This document shows, one piece after another, positions 9,442 through 18,993 of a stretch of 64,000 nt of DNA (position 1 is its first letter; every line of letters begins with the position of its first letter). This stretch comes from Cytophagales bacterium (lineage in GTDB: Bacteria; Bacteroidota; Bacteroidia; Cytophagales; Flammeovirgaceae). The DNA is taken from positions 143,825 through 207,824 of the forward strand of contig JANWWC010000002.1 in the NCBI GenBank assembly GCA_025056215.1. Direction: 5' to 3'. The position numbers were made by a program, and so were the translations under genes. A model generated the notes under the pieces. That model did no database searches. It worked only from the letters and a program-made list of their open reading frames with translations, and was not told the DNA's origin.

Positions 9442-10836
9442 ATGTGCCAAATTAACATAGCGGAAAAATTGCGAAACTCAACGTTATTCAAATCTTTACC
9501 TGAAGAGCCTCTACAAGCTATTGCTCAAAAAGCCAAATGCAGGCAGTTTTTTCCAAACGAAATCATTGAGCTAGAAGGAAACCCAAGCAACAGCTTGTAT
9601 ATTATCGCTAATGGAATCGTAGCTGTAAAAAAAATTGTAAGCGCAGGCAAAGAACATTTGTTTGCCTATCTGATGCAAGGAAGTAGTTTCGGAGAAGTAG
9701 GTATTATTGAAAACCGTCCGCGCTCTGCTACTGTTCAAGCTGTAAGCGATGTAGATGTTATCGTGATTCAACGACAAGAGTTTATGGAAATTCTTCATCG
9801 CTTTCCTGTAGTAGCTATCGAACTAGCAAGAACTTTAGGAAATTATCTCACAGAAACAAACCGGCGCATTAGTCGCATTAAAACACAAGCCAAAGTAATT
9901 TTGATAATCAATACTTCAGAAGGAGCAGGAGGCACTACATTAGGATGCTTGCTTTGCGAAACCCTTGCAGAAAAAACCCACCACCCTACGGCTTACATCG
10001 AATATCCTACTACTCACCATATTACTGCCGACTTGCGCTTAAAAACGCGCGAAAAAAAATATCATCATCGCTCTGGATTCGATATTATTCTACAAACAGA
10101 AGATTCCAACTTGCCCGATGCTGCTCGAACAACAATTATGCTCGACACTTTAATGAACGACTACCGCAATATTGTCGTAGCAGTGTATGCATCTTCGATA
10201 GACGACTCTTTAGCTATTTTATTAGAATATGCAAACTTAATTGTTTTGCTAGGAAAACCTACTATCGAAAATTGGGAAATTATTCAAAATCTCTATCAAA
10301 ATGTTCGAAAGCGCATCCGACGAGAAGAAACAGGACTTTTCACGGTGCTAAATTGTGCAAAAAAAGAATCGTATGTAGCTGAACTAAAACACGAAGCGGA
10401 TTTTTTTATTCCTTATCTATACGATTTTAGCCCTATTCATCTTTCCGAACAAGAAAATTATTTTGTGCCAGATCCTCTTAAAGATACTGTACATTCGCTT
10501 ATCGAACGATTAGAAAGAAATCATCAAATAGGCATCTTCATTCCGACTACTATCAATACAACCGAACCTTTCGATACATCTGTTTACGTACAACAAACAC
10601 TCAATTTTTTAGCTTCTCGCTTTGGTGGAGCCACTTCACGACTCTCCGAAGGTGTCTGGAACAGCTCACAACAAGGGCTCGTGGGCGAACAAGTGCATTT
10701 TGTGTTCTCCTATACAACACAATCAGACTTAAGCCGATATATGGACGAAATCATTGAATTTGTACGTAAACTTAAAAAAGAACTCAACCAAGAAGCAATA
10801 GCTCTCGAAATAGACGACAAACTCACTATTATTTAA
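9442..10836 (+). CDS. Cyclic-nucleotide-binding domain fused to a MinD/CpaE-like domain and an unknown C-terminal domain
   Basis: A 464-residue cytosolic protein. Residues 8-140 are a CRP-type cyclic-nucleotide-binding domain; the phosphate-binding cassette FGEVGIIENRPRSATVQA (83-100) keeps Gly84, Glu85, Arg94 and Ser95. There is no helix-turn-helix after it. Residues 151-360 look like a MinD/CpaE Rossmann domain (VILIINTSEGAGGTTLGCLL), but the P-loop reads GAGGTT and lacks the Walker A lysine. The last 100 residues (IGIFIPTTINTTEPF to the end) form a separate small alpha/beta domain with RFGGATSRLSEGVW and NQEAIALEID, whose function I do not know. The downstream glycosidase starts 6 bases after the stop. 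The gene probably encodes a nucleotide-controlled switch rather than a classical transcription factor. Confidence 0.8.
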   Translation: MCQINIAEKLRNSTLFKSLPEEPLQAIAQKAKCRQFFPNEIIELEGNPSNSLYIIANGIVAVKKIVSAGKEHLFAYLMQGSSFGEVGIIENRPRSATVQAVSDVDVIVIQRQEFMEILHRFPVVAIELARTLGNYLTETNRRISRIKTQAKVILIINTSEGAGGTTLGCLLCETLAEKTHHPTAYIEYPTTHHITADLRLKTREKKYHHRSGFDIILQTEDSNLPDAARTTIMLDTLMNDYRNIVVAVYASSIDDSLAILLEYANLIVLLGKPTIENWEIIQNLYQNVRKRIRREETGLFTVLNCAKKESYVAELKHEADFFIPYLYDFSPIHLSEQENYFVPDPLKDTVHSLIERLERNHQIGIFIPTTINTTEPFDTSVYVQQTLNFLASRFGGATSRLSEGVWNSSQQGLVGEQVHFVFSYTTQSDLSRYMDEIIEFVRKLKKELNQEAIALEIDDKLTII

Positions 10837-10842
10837 ACGTTT

Positions 10843-12957
10843 ATGAATATGAAAAAAATTGCACTTAGTTTATGGATGATTCACTTTCAATTAATAGGGC
10901 AAATAATGGGGCAGACACATCATTTTCCAACCTTCGGAGCACAAATATGGATAGAACCTGGTCAGACTCAATCTCAAATTCAACATTGGATCAAAACACT
11001 CTCCGAAGCTAAAATGCCCGTAGTGCGCATCTTCATTCAATGGAATTATGTGCAAAAAGATGCTTCTACATGGGATTGGACCCTATACGATTGGCTCTTT
11101 GATGCTACAGACCAATACAACCTACAAGTAGTAGCTACTTTAACCACCAATCAATATCCTCCTGCTCTTGAAGAATACATGTACTTTAAAACGCAAGCCA
11201 GTAGCTTACAAGCTACTTTTTATCAATTAGAGCTTGCTCAAAAATATATTTCCCAAGCTGTTAATCGATACAAAAATCGAAAATCCTTGTACGCTTGGAT
11301 GCTTCACAACGAACCTGGACAACTTCCTGAAGCTCACGAAATTTCCATAACGCGCTTTCAAGAATACTTAAAAACAAAATACACTACAATCCAACAACTC
11401 AATGAAAAATGGAATACAGCTTATTCAGATTTTAGCCATATTCAATACAGTCCTTTCTGGGATAAACCCTCTGGTTTTAGCGTTCCTTCTCCTTATTTGG
11501 ACTGGAATTTCTTCTGGCGCGAACATCTAACGTGGTACATGAACTGGATAGCCACCGAAATTCGCAAGCACGACACTACTCATATTCTACATACCAATCC
11601 ACACAGCGTATTTGAAAACATGCGCCTTTATGAACTTCCTAAGTGGCGAAATTTTCTCGACATACAAGGAGCTTCTATTCACCCAAGCTGGCATTTCGGA
11701 ATGCTCAAGCGCGAGCAATACACTCTCGGCATTTCTGCTACGTGCGAGATATTGCGCGGAACGAGCGAACCTAAACCTTTCTGGATTTCGGAATTACAAG
11801 GAGGCAATAATACTTATAGTGGCACAAAACCTCTTTGCCCGACTGCACAAGATATCGCCCAATGGCTTTGGATTGGCGTTGCATCGGGTGCCACCAAAAT
11901 TATCTATTGGTGCCTTAACTACCGACAATTTGGCACAGAAGCTGCTGAATGGTCGTTGCTCGATTTTCAAAGTCGTCCCTCCGAAAGACTTTTAAAAACT
12001 ACTCAAATTGCTCAAATCATAGAAAATCAAAAAGATTTTTTTGAAAAAGCACAACCTTCACAGTCAGACATTTACATTTTACTTAGTTCGGAAACAATGA
12101 TGATTTTGCAACGAAAATCTTATAACGATATCGCTGCACGCCACCGAGATGCCCATATGATTGCTGCTCTGGCCTACTACCAAGCGCTTATGCAAATAGG
12201 CATTGCGGCTCATTTTAAAATGGTCGATGATTTTAATTGGGAGTCGGGTAACTCTCCCAAAATAGTGATTCTTCCTCATGTAGTCGCTATGAGTTTATCC
12301 CAAATCGAAAAATTAGAAAAATTTGTTAGAAATGGAAACAAACTTATCATCAGCGGATTAACAGGAATATTTGATGAAAACGAATCATCTTGGCTTACGC
12401 GTAGCCCTCAACCGATGGAAAACTTCTTAGGAGCTCGCCTTAAAGAAATCAGGCTTACGTCTGAAAAAGACGAAGTGAGCATTAAAAACATTCAATTGCC
12501 TTTACAACTATGGGTAGGAGAAATAGAAATTCTTGATACAACGAAAATTCAAATCGTAGGATACTATACGAAGCCACAAAAATATCCTATCGCAATTCGA
12601 AAAAAATATGAAAAGGGAGAAATTCTTTGGATTCCTTCTATGTTGGACAATGAAAAATTGCTCGCCGATGCTTCACCACTTTCTCGATTGCTAATGGAGG
12701 AAGTTTCTTTTGTTCGAACTCCTGCTTTTAGGTTCAAAAATATAGCGCAAGGAGTTGTTATGCGATATTTACAAAAAGAGAATGAATTCGTTACAGTATT
12801 TACTAATTCCTGCAATTTTGCTCAAAATATCCAGATTTCTGCACCTAAATCGCTCACGCCTAAGTTAATTTACGGAACAGGCAAAGAGATTTGGCAACCC
12901 AAAAACCAGACCGTACACATTCCTGCTTATGAAACAATCGTTATGAAATGGGAATAA
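10843..12957 (+). CDS. Secreted beta-galactosidase-like glycoside hydrolase (family 42-like)
   Basis: A 704-residue enzyme with an N-terminal signal peptide ending near MGQ (residue 24). The TIM-barrel region has the clan-A pattern: Glu157 in WMLHNEPGQ is the likely acid/base and Glu317 in FWISELQGG the likely nucleophile. A trimerisation-like domain follows (KIVILPHVVAMSLSQIEKLEKF, GNKLIISGLTGIFDEN), then a small C-terminal beta domain. This order matches family GH42, which cleaves beta-galactosides; the actual substrate is unknown. It starts 6 bases after the cyclic-nucleotide protein, so the two are probably one transcript. An ATG two codons downstream (10849) is an equally good start. Its 3' end overlaps menC by 17 bases. 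Confidence 0.85.
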   Translation: MNMKKIALSLWMIHFQLIGQIMGQTHHFPTFGAQIWIEPGQTQSQIQHWIKTLSEAKMPVVRIFIQWNYVQKDASTWDWTLYDWLFDATDQYNLQVVATLTTNQYPPALEEYMYFKTQASSLQATFYQLELAQKYISQAVNRYKNRKSLYAWMLHNEPGQLPEAHEISITRFQEYLKTKYTTIQQLNEKWNTAYSDFSHIQYSPFWDKPSGFSVPSPYLDWNFFWREHLTWYMNWIATEIRKHDTTHILHTNPHSVFENMRLYELPKWRNFLDIQGASIHPSWHFGMLKREQYTLGISATCEILRGTSEPKPFWISELQGGNNTYSGTKPLCPTAQDIAQWLWIGVASGATKIIYWCLNYRQFGTEAAEWSLLDFQSRPSERLLKTTQIAQIIENQKDFFEKAQPSQSDIYILLSSETMMILQRKSYNDIAARHRDAHMIAALAYYQALMQIGIAAHFKMVDDFNWESGNSPKIVILPHVVAMSLSQIEKLEKFVRNGNKLIISGLTGIFDENESSWLTRSPQPMENFLGARLKEIRLTSEKDEVSIKNIQLPLQLWVGEIEILDTTKIQIVGYYTKPQKYPIAIRKKYEKGEILWIPSMLDNEKLLADASPLSRLLMEEVSFVRTPAFRFKNIAQGVVMRYLQKENEFVTVFTNSCNFAQNIQISAPKSLTPKLIYGTGKEIWQPKNQTVHIPAYETIVMKWE

Positions 12958-14023
12958 TTTTTTGTTTGGATCCTTCTGGCAAATCGCTCCAAGCCAAATT
13001 TCGATTGTAACGAATAGAGCCGTTTTCTACTACAAGAGGAGATTGGATGTTATTGTGATACAATTGCCCTGTTCCAAGTCCTTGAGGCAGAGAAAGTGGA
13101 TATTGAGCTACAAACTGACAGATTGCATTTAGCCCGATATTAGATTCTAAAGCTGAGGTCACCCACCAACCTATTTGCAAATTTCGAGCTATTTCTATCC
13201 ACTCATGGCAAGCGCGAAAACCTCCAATTAATGAAGGCTTCAATACTATGAAATGAGGACGAATAGCTTGTAAGAGTTCTCTTTTAGCTTGCAAAGAAAA
13301 TACACCAATCAGTTCTTCATCGAGTGCAATTGGCAAGGGGGCGTTTTTGCAAAGTTCATACATCTTAGTTATGCTGCCAGCGCGTAAAGGCTGCTCTATT
13401 GAATGAATTTGAAGTTTGGATAATTTTTCAAGGTAACTCATTGCTTCTTCAAAAGTAAAAGCACCATTTGCATCTACCCGTATCTCCAACTCGTCTGCAG
13501 AAAAGTGGCTTCTAAGCTCTTTTAAAATTCGATATTCCATTTCAAAATCAACTCCTATTTTCATTTTAACGCATCGAAAACCCTCCCCAATTTTTTTTTG
13601 AATTTGCTCTCTCATGAACTGCTCACTTCCCATCCATATTAATCCATTAATAGGAATAGGCGTTCCTTCATAAAAGTTACTATCAAAAATCCGATGTTGA
13701 CACCCTTTTTCAGCATCAAGCCAGGCCGTTTCAAAACCCATAAGAATGCTTGGAAATCTTTCGATTTGTGGAATTTGATAAATTTCTTCTATTTCTCGAA
13801 CATCTCTTAATTGTTCGCAAAACTGAGTTAAATACACTTCGTAATCTTCTCTATCATCAATACTCAATTTTACAAGAGGGCTACATTCGCCTTTCCCAAT
13901 CCCACCGTCAGAGTATAACAAAATGTAATATGTATTTTTTTCAACTAAAGTTCCTCGAGACGTTCCTGCTTCAAAACGAAACTTTAAAAGATGCTTGCGC
14001 CATTCTATCTTTTTAAATTTCAT
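12941..14023 (-). CDS. menC: o-Succinylbenzoate synthase (enolase superfamily)
   Basis: Dehydrates SHCHC to o-succinylbenzoate in menaquinone biosynthesis. Enolase-superfamily features are present: the KxK motif in VKMKIGVDF, metal ligands in RVDANGAF, SIEQPL and ALDEELIG, the second lysine in IVLKPSLIGG, and VTSALESNIGL near the C-terminus. The length of 360 residues fits. INGLIWMGS is characteristic of Bacteroidota MenC proteins. Dipeptide epimerases share the fold, but the combination here fits MenC best. No other men genes are adjacent. The gene converges with the glycosidase and overlaps it by 17 bases. Confidence 0.9.
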   Translation of the reverse strand: MKFKKIEWRKHLLKFRFEAGTSRGTLVEKNTYYILLYSDGGIGKGECSPLVKLSIDDREDYEVYLTQFCEQLRDVREIEEIYQIPQIERFPSILMGFETAWLDAEKGCQHRIFDSNFYEGTPIPINGLIWMGSEQFMREQIQKKIGEGFRCVKMKIGVDFEMEYRILKELRSHFSADELEIRVDANGAFTFEEAMSYLEKLSKLQIHSIEQPLRAGSITKMYELCKNAPLPIALDEELIGVFSLQAKRELLQAIRPHFIVLKPSLIGGFRACHEWIEIARNLQIGWWVTSALESNIGLNAICQFVAQYPLSLPQGLGTGQLYHNNIQSPLVVENGSIRYNRNLAWSDLPEGSKQKIIPIS

Positions 14024-14173
14024 ACAGTTTCTTATTTTTGTACAAACATTTCTTTTTAAAAGAGTTTTTTTTAATAAAAGTTACTTGTGTAATTTTTTTT
14101 TAAAAAAAATCATAAAAAAATAAAAAACAGTTTTTTTCTATGAAAATTAATAAATTCGCAAAAAAAATTGTCA

Positions 14174-14181
14174 TATTTTTG
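14174..14181 (+). promoter_or_regulatory. Possible -7 box upstream of the LamG-type T9SS gene
   Basis: TATTTTTG matches TAnnTTTG and lies 53 bases upstream of the ATG at 14235. No good TTG box is found at the expected distance. The surrounding 14024-14234 gap is very AT-rich with long A and T runs and contains nothing else recognisable. Confidence 0.45.
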
Positions 14182-14234
14182 GAACAAAGTTACTTTTTAA
14201 AACGTTAACTTAGATGTGTTTATATCATTAGTCA

Positions 14235-17200
14235 ATGAAAACAAAATTACTTACAATCGTTAGTTTAATCATTCTCACAAATCTAAAAACCATAAAAGCT
14301 CAAAACCCTGGAGGAATCGGCACAACCAATTTAAGAGGATGGTATAGGGCTGATGCAGGTGTGATACTCTCATCAGGAGCGGTAAGCCAATGGAACGACC
14401 AAAGCCCACTGGCAAACCATGCTACACAATCTACAGCCGTCTTTCGCCCTACTTATGACTCTAGCACTTTAAACTATCAGCCAGTTGTAAACTTCAATGG
14501 ATTTAACCAATACTTAAACCTCCCAGATCTACTCCCTACTAGCTCAACAAGCCTATCTATTTTTGCAGTAGGATATCGACCTAACACAGGAGGAGACAAC
14601 TGGGGAGTTATGTTTTTTGGGCAAAGCGATGCAAATGGTTGGATAGGTGGCGGGTATGGATTGGTTAGTACACACGAAACTAATACTACTTTTGGCTTTT
14701 GGGTAAACCAATGGACAAACAATGCATCGTCGAGTACAATTGTAGGTACTCCAGTGCTTCACGTAGGAAATTGGAATGGAATTACTTCTAATACACTTCA
14801 TTATTATGCAAACGGCACCTCTCTTGCTACTTACGCATATAGCGGAACCGTGGGAGATGGAGGAGTTAGCGCTATCGGCTCATCTGGCAACACAAACTAT
14901 TGCTTTTTAGGCTATATTAGTGAAATAGCCGTTTATGATATAGGACTTTCATTAGCGCAACACCATCGAGTCTCAAGTTATTTAGCGTTAAAGTATGGGC
15001 TTACGCTTTCTACTGATTACGTAAATAGTTCGGGAGCAACTGTATACCAAACTGTGGCTCCTTATCATCACAGAATTATTGGAATTGCACGCGATGACGC
15101 TACAGCCTTACTACAAAAACAATCTAGAACTTTTACCGACTCTACTAGGCTATACATCTCTTCTCTTGCAAATAACAATGCAAATAATACAGGAACGTTT
15201 AGCTCTGATAACCAATATCTTGTGATAGGAGACAACAACGGGCTACTATACGCTAACCCAACAACAGAAGTACCTTCAGGAATCTACTCAAAGTTGGGTA
15301 GAGAATGGAAAGTAACAAACACTAACTTCTCAAATAATTTTAACATTCAAGTGGTTTTGAATAGCTTTGCAAGCCCTTCTTCTGTAAACCCTGCTCATCT
15401 TCGCTTATTAGTAGACGATGATGGCGATTTTTCAAATGCTTCTGTTTATTCTACACTCGATGGAATTGGCATCAGTTATGCTAATCCGGTGATAACCATT
15501 AGCGGAATTTCTACTTCTATGATTCCGACAAATACTACACGGTATATTACTATTGGCTCTATCTCAGACTCTACTAATTTAGGACTTAAAAAAGTTTTTA
15601 CCATCCATCCTCACCGCCTTGTAGGTTGGTTTAAAGCAGACACAGGAATTACATTATCAGGAGGAGCTGTTAGCTCACTAGAAGACCAAGGCGGTTTCAA
15701 CAATCATTCCTCTCAAACAAACGCTTCTCAGCGCCCTACGCTCGATTCTTCAGTATTCAACTACAACCCTGCCCTATCGTTCGACGGCTTTGATGACCAC
15801 CTCGTGCTCCCCGCCTTAGTACCTTCTTCAAACACACAACTCACTATCTTCGCAGTAGCAAGGCAAACTAACACCAACCGAGATCCGTGGGGAGTACTCT
15901 TCAAAGGAAGAACCAATAGTTGGGGCGGAGGCGGATACGCTCTCACTAATCTTAACGCTGCAAATACATCTTTCGGTTTTTGGGTTCACACTTATAACGC
16001 AAACTTTGTAACATCAGGCGCTCCTATCAGCCAGCCTACATTACTCACTGGCAACTGGAATGGTACTACTCCAGGGCATCTTCAATATTTCCAAAACGGA
16101 ACCTCCCTCGGAACAGATAACTACTCAGGAACCATAGGAGGCACTGCCGCTAACTCCATCATCGGCGGAGACGGAAGCACTAACTATTCTTTTTACGGTC
16201 ATATTGCAGAAATCTTGGTATACGACAGTGGCTTGACGCTCACTAATACAAGACAAATTAACTCTTATTTAGCTCTTAAATATGGCATTACGCTCTCTCA
16301 CAATTATTTGTCTTACAACAACAATATCGTTTATACTACCGCCGCTCCTTATAACCAGAACATTGTAGGGTTAGCCAGAGAAGACAGCATGAACCTACTC
16401 CAAAAACAATCCAGAACATTAGACGATTCTTTCCGCGTATATCTCGCTTCTCTTGCTACTTATAACTCCTCTAATACAGGTTCTTTCTCTTCTGATAAGC
16501 AATATTTAGTAATTGGCTCAGACAATGGAAAGTTGCATTCTACTTCTATGTCTGAAATTCCTTTAGGAATATTTTCAAGAATCGGTAGAGAGTGGAAAGT
16601 TACTAACACAAACTTTAATGGAACTTTTAGCATTTCTATAACACTAGACAATCATGCGATTACTAGTGTTACAGCTTCTCATCTGCGCCTTTTAGTAGAT
16701 GACGATGGCAACTTTTCGAATGCTAACGTTTATTCTACTGCTGATGGCATTACTATCTCGTATAGTGCTCCTGTCGTCACGATTGGAAATATTTCTAATA
16801 GTATCATTCCTATGAATAGCACGCGTTATTTTACGATCGGTTCGGTATCTCCTTTTACACCTCTGCCAGTTTCTTTACTAAAATTTGATGCTTCATTACA
16901 AAACAATAAAGCTACAGTTTATTGGAACTTTTTTAACGTAGTAGATTCTGCAGTGCTTGAAAAAAGTTATGATGGATATCATTGGAGTTCCGTATATCAA
17001 TTCAACAACCTTCAATCGGGCGAGTTTGAAGATGATAATTTATCGACAATTACTTACTATCGCTTGCGTTTCCAAGAAAATCAAAATTGGCAATTTTCTA
17101 AAGTGGTTCACGTAGAAAAAAGACCACAAGAGAACTGCATATTGGAGGAATTCAACGAGGAAGTTGAAATATTCGATGTTTCAGGGCAATACAAAGGGAA

Positions 17201-17312
17201 ATATCTTTTAACGGAACTGCTCCAAAAAAGAGTGTTTCTAACTCGTGGTACTTATTTGCTCAGAGCGATTGATAAAAACAAAACTTGCCACTGGAAAATT
17301 ATGGTCGAATAA
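14235..17312 (+). CDS. T9SS-secreted protein with two tandem LamG-like/DUF8202-type units
   Basis: A 1025-residue protein with a signal peptide (KTKLLTIVSLIILTNLKTIKA) and a T9SS C-terminal sorting domain after about residue 940 (NEEVEIFDVSGQYKG, RGTYLLRAIDKNK). The body is two copies of a roughly 410-residue unit. Each starts with a concanavalin/LamG-like jelly roll (RGWYRADAGVILSSGAVSQW; VGWFKADTGITLSGGAVSSL). Each continues through SYLALKYGLTLS, PYHHRIIGIARDDATALLQK, QYLVIGDNNG, REWKVTNTNF and LRLLVDDDGDFSNA. That second part is a Bacteroidota surface-protein domain I associate with DUF8202. A Fn3-like segment (VSLLKFDASLQNNKATVYW) links to the sorting domain. Likely role: surface adhesin or glycan-binding protein; the ligand is unknown. 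Confidence 0.85.
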   Translation: MKTKLLTIVSLIILTNLKTIKAQNPGGIGTTNLRGWYRADAGVILSSGAVSQWNDQSPLANHATQSTAVFRPTYDSSTLNYQPVVNFNGFNQYLNLPDLLPTSSTSLSIFAVGYRPNTGGDNWGVMFFGQSDANGWIGGGYGLVSTHETNTTFGFWVNQWTNNASSSTIVGTPVLHVGNWNGITSNTLHYYANGTSLATYAYSGTVGDGGVSAIGSSGNTNYCFLGYISEIAVYDIGLSLAQHHRVSSYLALKYGLTLSTDYVNSSGATVYQTVAPYHHRIIGIARDDATALLQKQSRTFTDSTRLYISSLANNNANNTGTFSSDNQYLVIGDNNGLLYANPTTEVPSGIYSKLGREWKVTNTNFSNNFNIQVVLNSFASPSSVNPAHLRLLVDDDGDFSNASVYSTLDGIGISYANPVITISGISTSMIPTNTTRYITIGSISDSTNLGLKKVFTIHPHRLVGWFKADTGITLSGGAVSSLEDQGGFNNHSSQTNASQRPTLDSSVFNYNPALSFDGFDDHLVLPALVPSSNTQLTIFAVARQTNTNRDPWGVLFKGRTNSWGGGGYALTNLNAANTSFGFWVHTYNANFVTSGAPISQPTLLTGNWNGTTPGHLQYFQNGTSLGTDNYSGTIGGTAANSIIGGDGSTNYSFYGHIAEILVYDSGLTLTNTRQINSYLALKYGITLSHNYLSYNNNIVYTTAAPYNQNIVGLAREDSMNLLQKQSRTLDDSFRVYLASLATYNSSNTGSFSSDKQYLVIGSDNGKLHSTSMSEIPLGIFSRIGREWKVTNTNFNGTFSISITLDNHAITSVTASHLRLLVDDDGNFSNANVYSTADGITISYSAPVVTIGNISNSIIPMNSTRYFTIGSVSPFTPLPVSLLKFDASLQNNKATVYWNFFNVVDSAVLEKSYDGYHWSSVYQFNNLQSGEFEDDNLSTITYYRLRFQENQNWQFSKVVHVEKRPQENCILEEFNEEVEIFDVSGQYKGKYLLTELLQKRVFLTRGTYLLRAIDKNKTCHWKIMVE
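14322..16850 (+). repeat. Intragenic tandem duplication (two ~1.24-kb units)
   Basis: Approximate units 14322-15568 and 15607-16850 encode the two LamG/DUF8202-like copies. They align motif by motif along their whole length in the protein but have diverged clearly in DNA, so the duplication is not recent. Confidence 0.8.
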
Positions 17313-17323
17313 AAAATTGACTT

Positions 17324-18154
17324 TCATTCGATTATCTCATCATAATCAAATAAGGTAGGATTAGGGTATCGAAATGCATAATTGAGCAATTTTTGCACCT
17401 TTGACGAATCTACGATTTTGTAAGGAGGCTGCGTATTTGTATCAATAAAATGCGGAAGAGGAAGTTTCATTTTCACACAACTATGCTGAAATACTTCTTT
17501 GCGAGTAGGGTGATAGGGTGCGACAGCATTTAAAATTTCTCCCCAACACTGTTGATGAATAATTTTTCTTATAATTTCAACAGCATCAGTTCTATGAATA
17601 TAATTCACAGGAACATTAAAATTCTCTACAGATTTTCCACTGAAATATTTTCCTGGAATTCGGTTGGCTCCCATAAGCCCACCCATGCGAACAATAGTAG
17701 AAGCTTTTCCATACGAGTTTCGAATTCTGTTTTCAGCTTCCCAAATGGCATAATGCTGAGTATTGTGAGCATTGATTTCTGTATCTTCATCGACTAACTG
17801 ATTACATTCAGGATATACCGAAGTAGAACTTACATATAGAATATTTTTCACATCATATCGCTTAGCGAATTTTAAGATGCTTTCAATTTGTATTATATGA
17901 AAATTTTCAGATTTATCAGAAAAACGACTTGGCGGAATATTGATTACCAAAACATCAGAAAACCAAAACTCCTCTTGTAAGGGTGTAATAAGTTGAGGCG
18001 AAAATTTCACCTCAAATGGCGTAATTCCGTGTTTTTTCAAAAAATTTAACTTTTGAGGATTGGTAGTGCTTCCATTTACTTCAAATCCATCTTCCAACAA
18101 GCGAATTGCAAGAGGGAAACCTAACCACCCACATCCTAATACAGAAATTTTCAT
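17324..18154 (-). CDS. NAD(P)-binding epimerase-like protein (SDR, YeeZ-like)
   Basis: A 276-residue Rossmann-fold protein. The N-terminal dinucleotide motif is VLGCGWLGFPLA, and the region KNILYVSSTSVYPECNQLVDE resembles the active-site strand of extended short-chain dehydrogenases. IVRMGGLMGANRIPGKYFSG follows. It is closest to the YeeZ/WcaG-like group of NAD-dependent epimerase-like proteins, whose substrate is generally unknown. The start overlaps the cheR stop by 4 bases (ATGA), so it is translated as the last gene of the mreB-mreC-cheR block. It converges with the LamG-type gene, with 11 bases between them. Confidence 0.8.
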   Translation of the reverse strand: MKISVLGCGWLGFPLAIRLLEDGFEVNGSTTNPQKLNFLKKHGITPFEVKFSPQLITPLQEEFWFSDVLVINIPPSRFSDKSENFHIIQIESILKFAKRYDVKNILYVSSTSVYPECNQLVDEDTEINAHNTQHYAIWEAENRIRNSYGKASTIVRMGGLMGANRIPGKYFSGKSVENFNVPVNYIHRTDAVEIIRKIIHQQCWGEILNAVAPYHPTRKEVFQHSCVKMKLPLPHFIDTNTQPPYKIVDSSKVQKLLNYAFRYPNPTLFDYDEIIE

Positions 18155-18990
18155 TTTCTTCGCAATATTTTATAGGCTGGTTCGACCATTTCAAAATAAG
18201 GTTGATACAAACCAAACGAAAGGGAATCAAAATATCCTAAAATAAGAAAGCCGTCAGGGTGAAGCGTTTGGTAGAACAATTGTAAAACTTTTAGCTTAAG
18301 AGTATCGTCGAAATAGATTAGCACATTTCTGCAAAAAATCACATCGAAACGTCCTTGCGAATCAGCCAGTGGTTCCAATAAACTATGTTGAACAAAAGAA
18401 ATATTCTGACGAACAAAAGCTTTAACACAAAACTCACTATTTTTTAAAGAATCAAAATATTCGAATATTCCTTTTTTACTGTTCGGATTAAAAGTTAAAT
18501 AATTTTTTTGATATTGTTGAAGCAAATCTGCTTCATAACAGCCTGACTGAGCTTTTGCTACAAAAGTTCGATTAATATCTGATGCGAGTGTATAAGTACA
18601 ATATCTTAAGTTTTGTTCGTGTAGTACAATAGAAGCAGTATAAACTTCTTCTCCAGTAGAACAACCAGCGTGCCACATATAAATAGTGGAATTGCACGAC
18701 AATTTGGGAAGAATATCATCACGGAATTTTATCCATAAATCGGGATTGCGAAACATTTCAGTGAGCCCAACCGTGATTTCATCAATATAAGTAAAAATAA
18801 ATTGACTATCTTTCAGAAGATGTTTCCAAAGACCTATTGTATTTTCGAAACGATATTTGTTAATAATTCTGACGATGCGCCGTTTAAGAGAGTTGATTTC
18901 ATAATTAGTAAAATCAATTCCGTAGCGCAACAAAATGGCGCGATTGATAGACATAATTTCTTCATCTGATATGCTAGCTTCATCAATCAT
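18151..18990 (-). CDS. CheR-type protein methyltransferase
   Basis: A 279-residue protein of the CheR family, which methylates glutamates on chemoreceptors using S-adenosylmethionine. The N-terminal helical domain is present (SINRAILLRYGIDFTNYEIN, EITVGLTEMFRNPDLW), as are the methyltransferase motifs IYMWHAGCSTGEEVYTASI and VIFCRNVLIYFDD. Length is standard for stand-alone CheR. There is no receptor, cheB, cheA or cheW nearby. It lies 3 bases after mreC and overlaps the epimerase-like gene by 4 bases. Many Bacteroidota glide and lack classical chemotaxis, so the target may not be a chemoreceptor. Confidence 0.9.
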   Translation of the reverse strand: MIDEASISDEEIMSINRAILLRYGIDFTNYEINSLKRRIVRIINKYRFENTIGLWKHLLKDSQFIFTYIDEITVGLTEMFRNPDLWIKFRDDILPKLSCNSTIYMWHAGCSTGEEVYTASIVLHEQNLRYCTYTLASDINRTFVAKAQSGCYEADLLQQYQKNYLTFNPNSKKGIFEYFDSLKNSEFCVKAFVRQNISFVQHSLLEPLADSQGRFDVIFCRNVLIYFDDTLKLKVLQLFYQTLHPDGFLILGYFDSLSFGLYQPYFEMVEPAYKILRRK

Positions 18991-18993
18991 TTA

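Noticed and set aside
9334..9450. Longer N-terminus for the WG-repeat protein
   Set aside because: It would overlap the divergent gene and bury the signal peptide.
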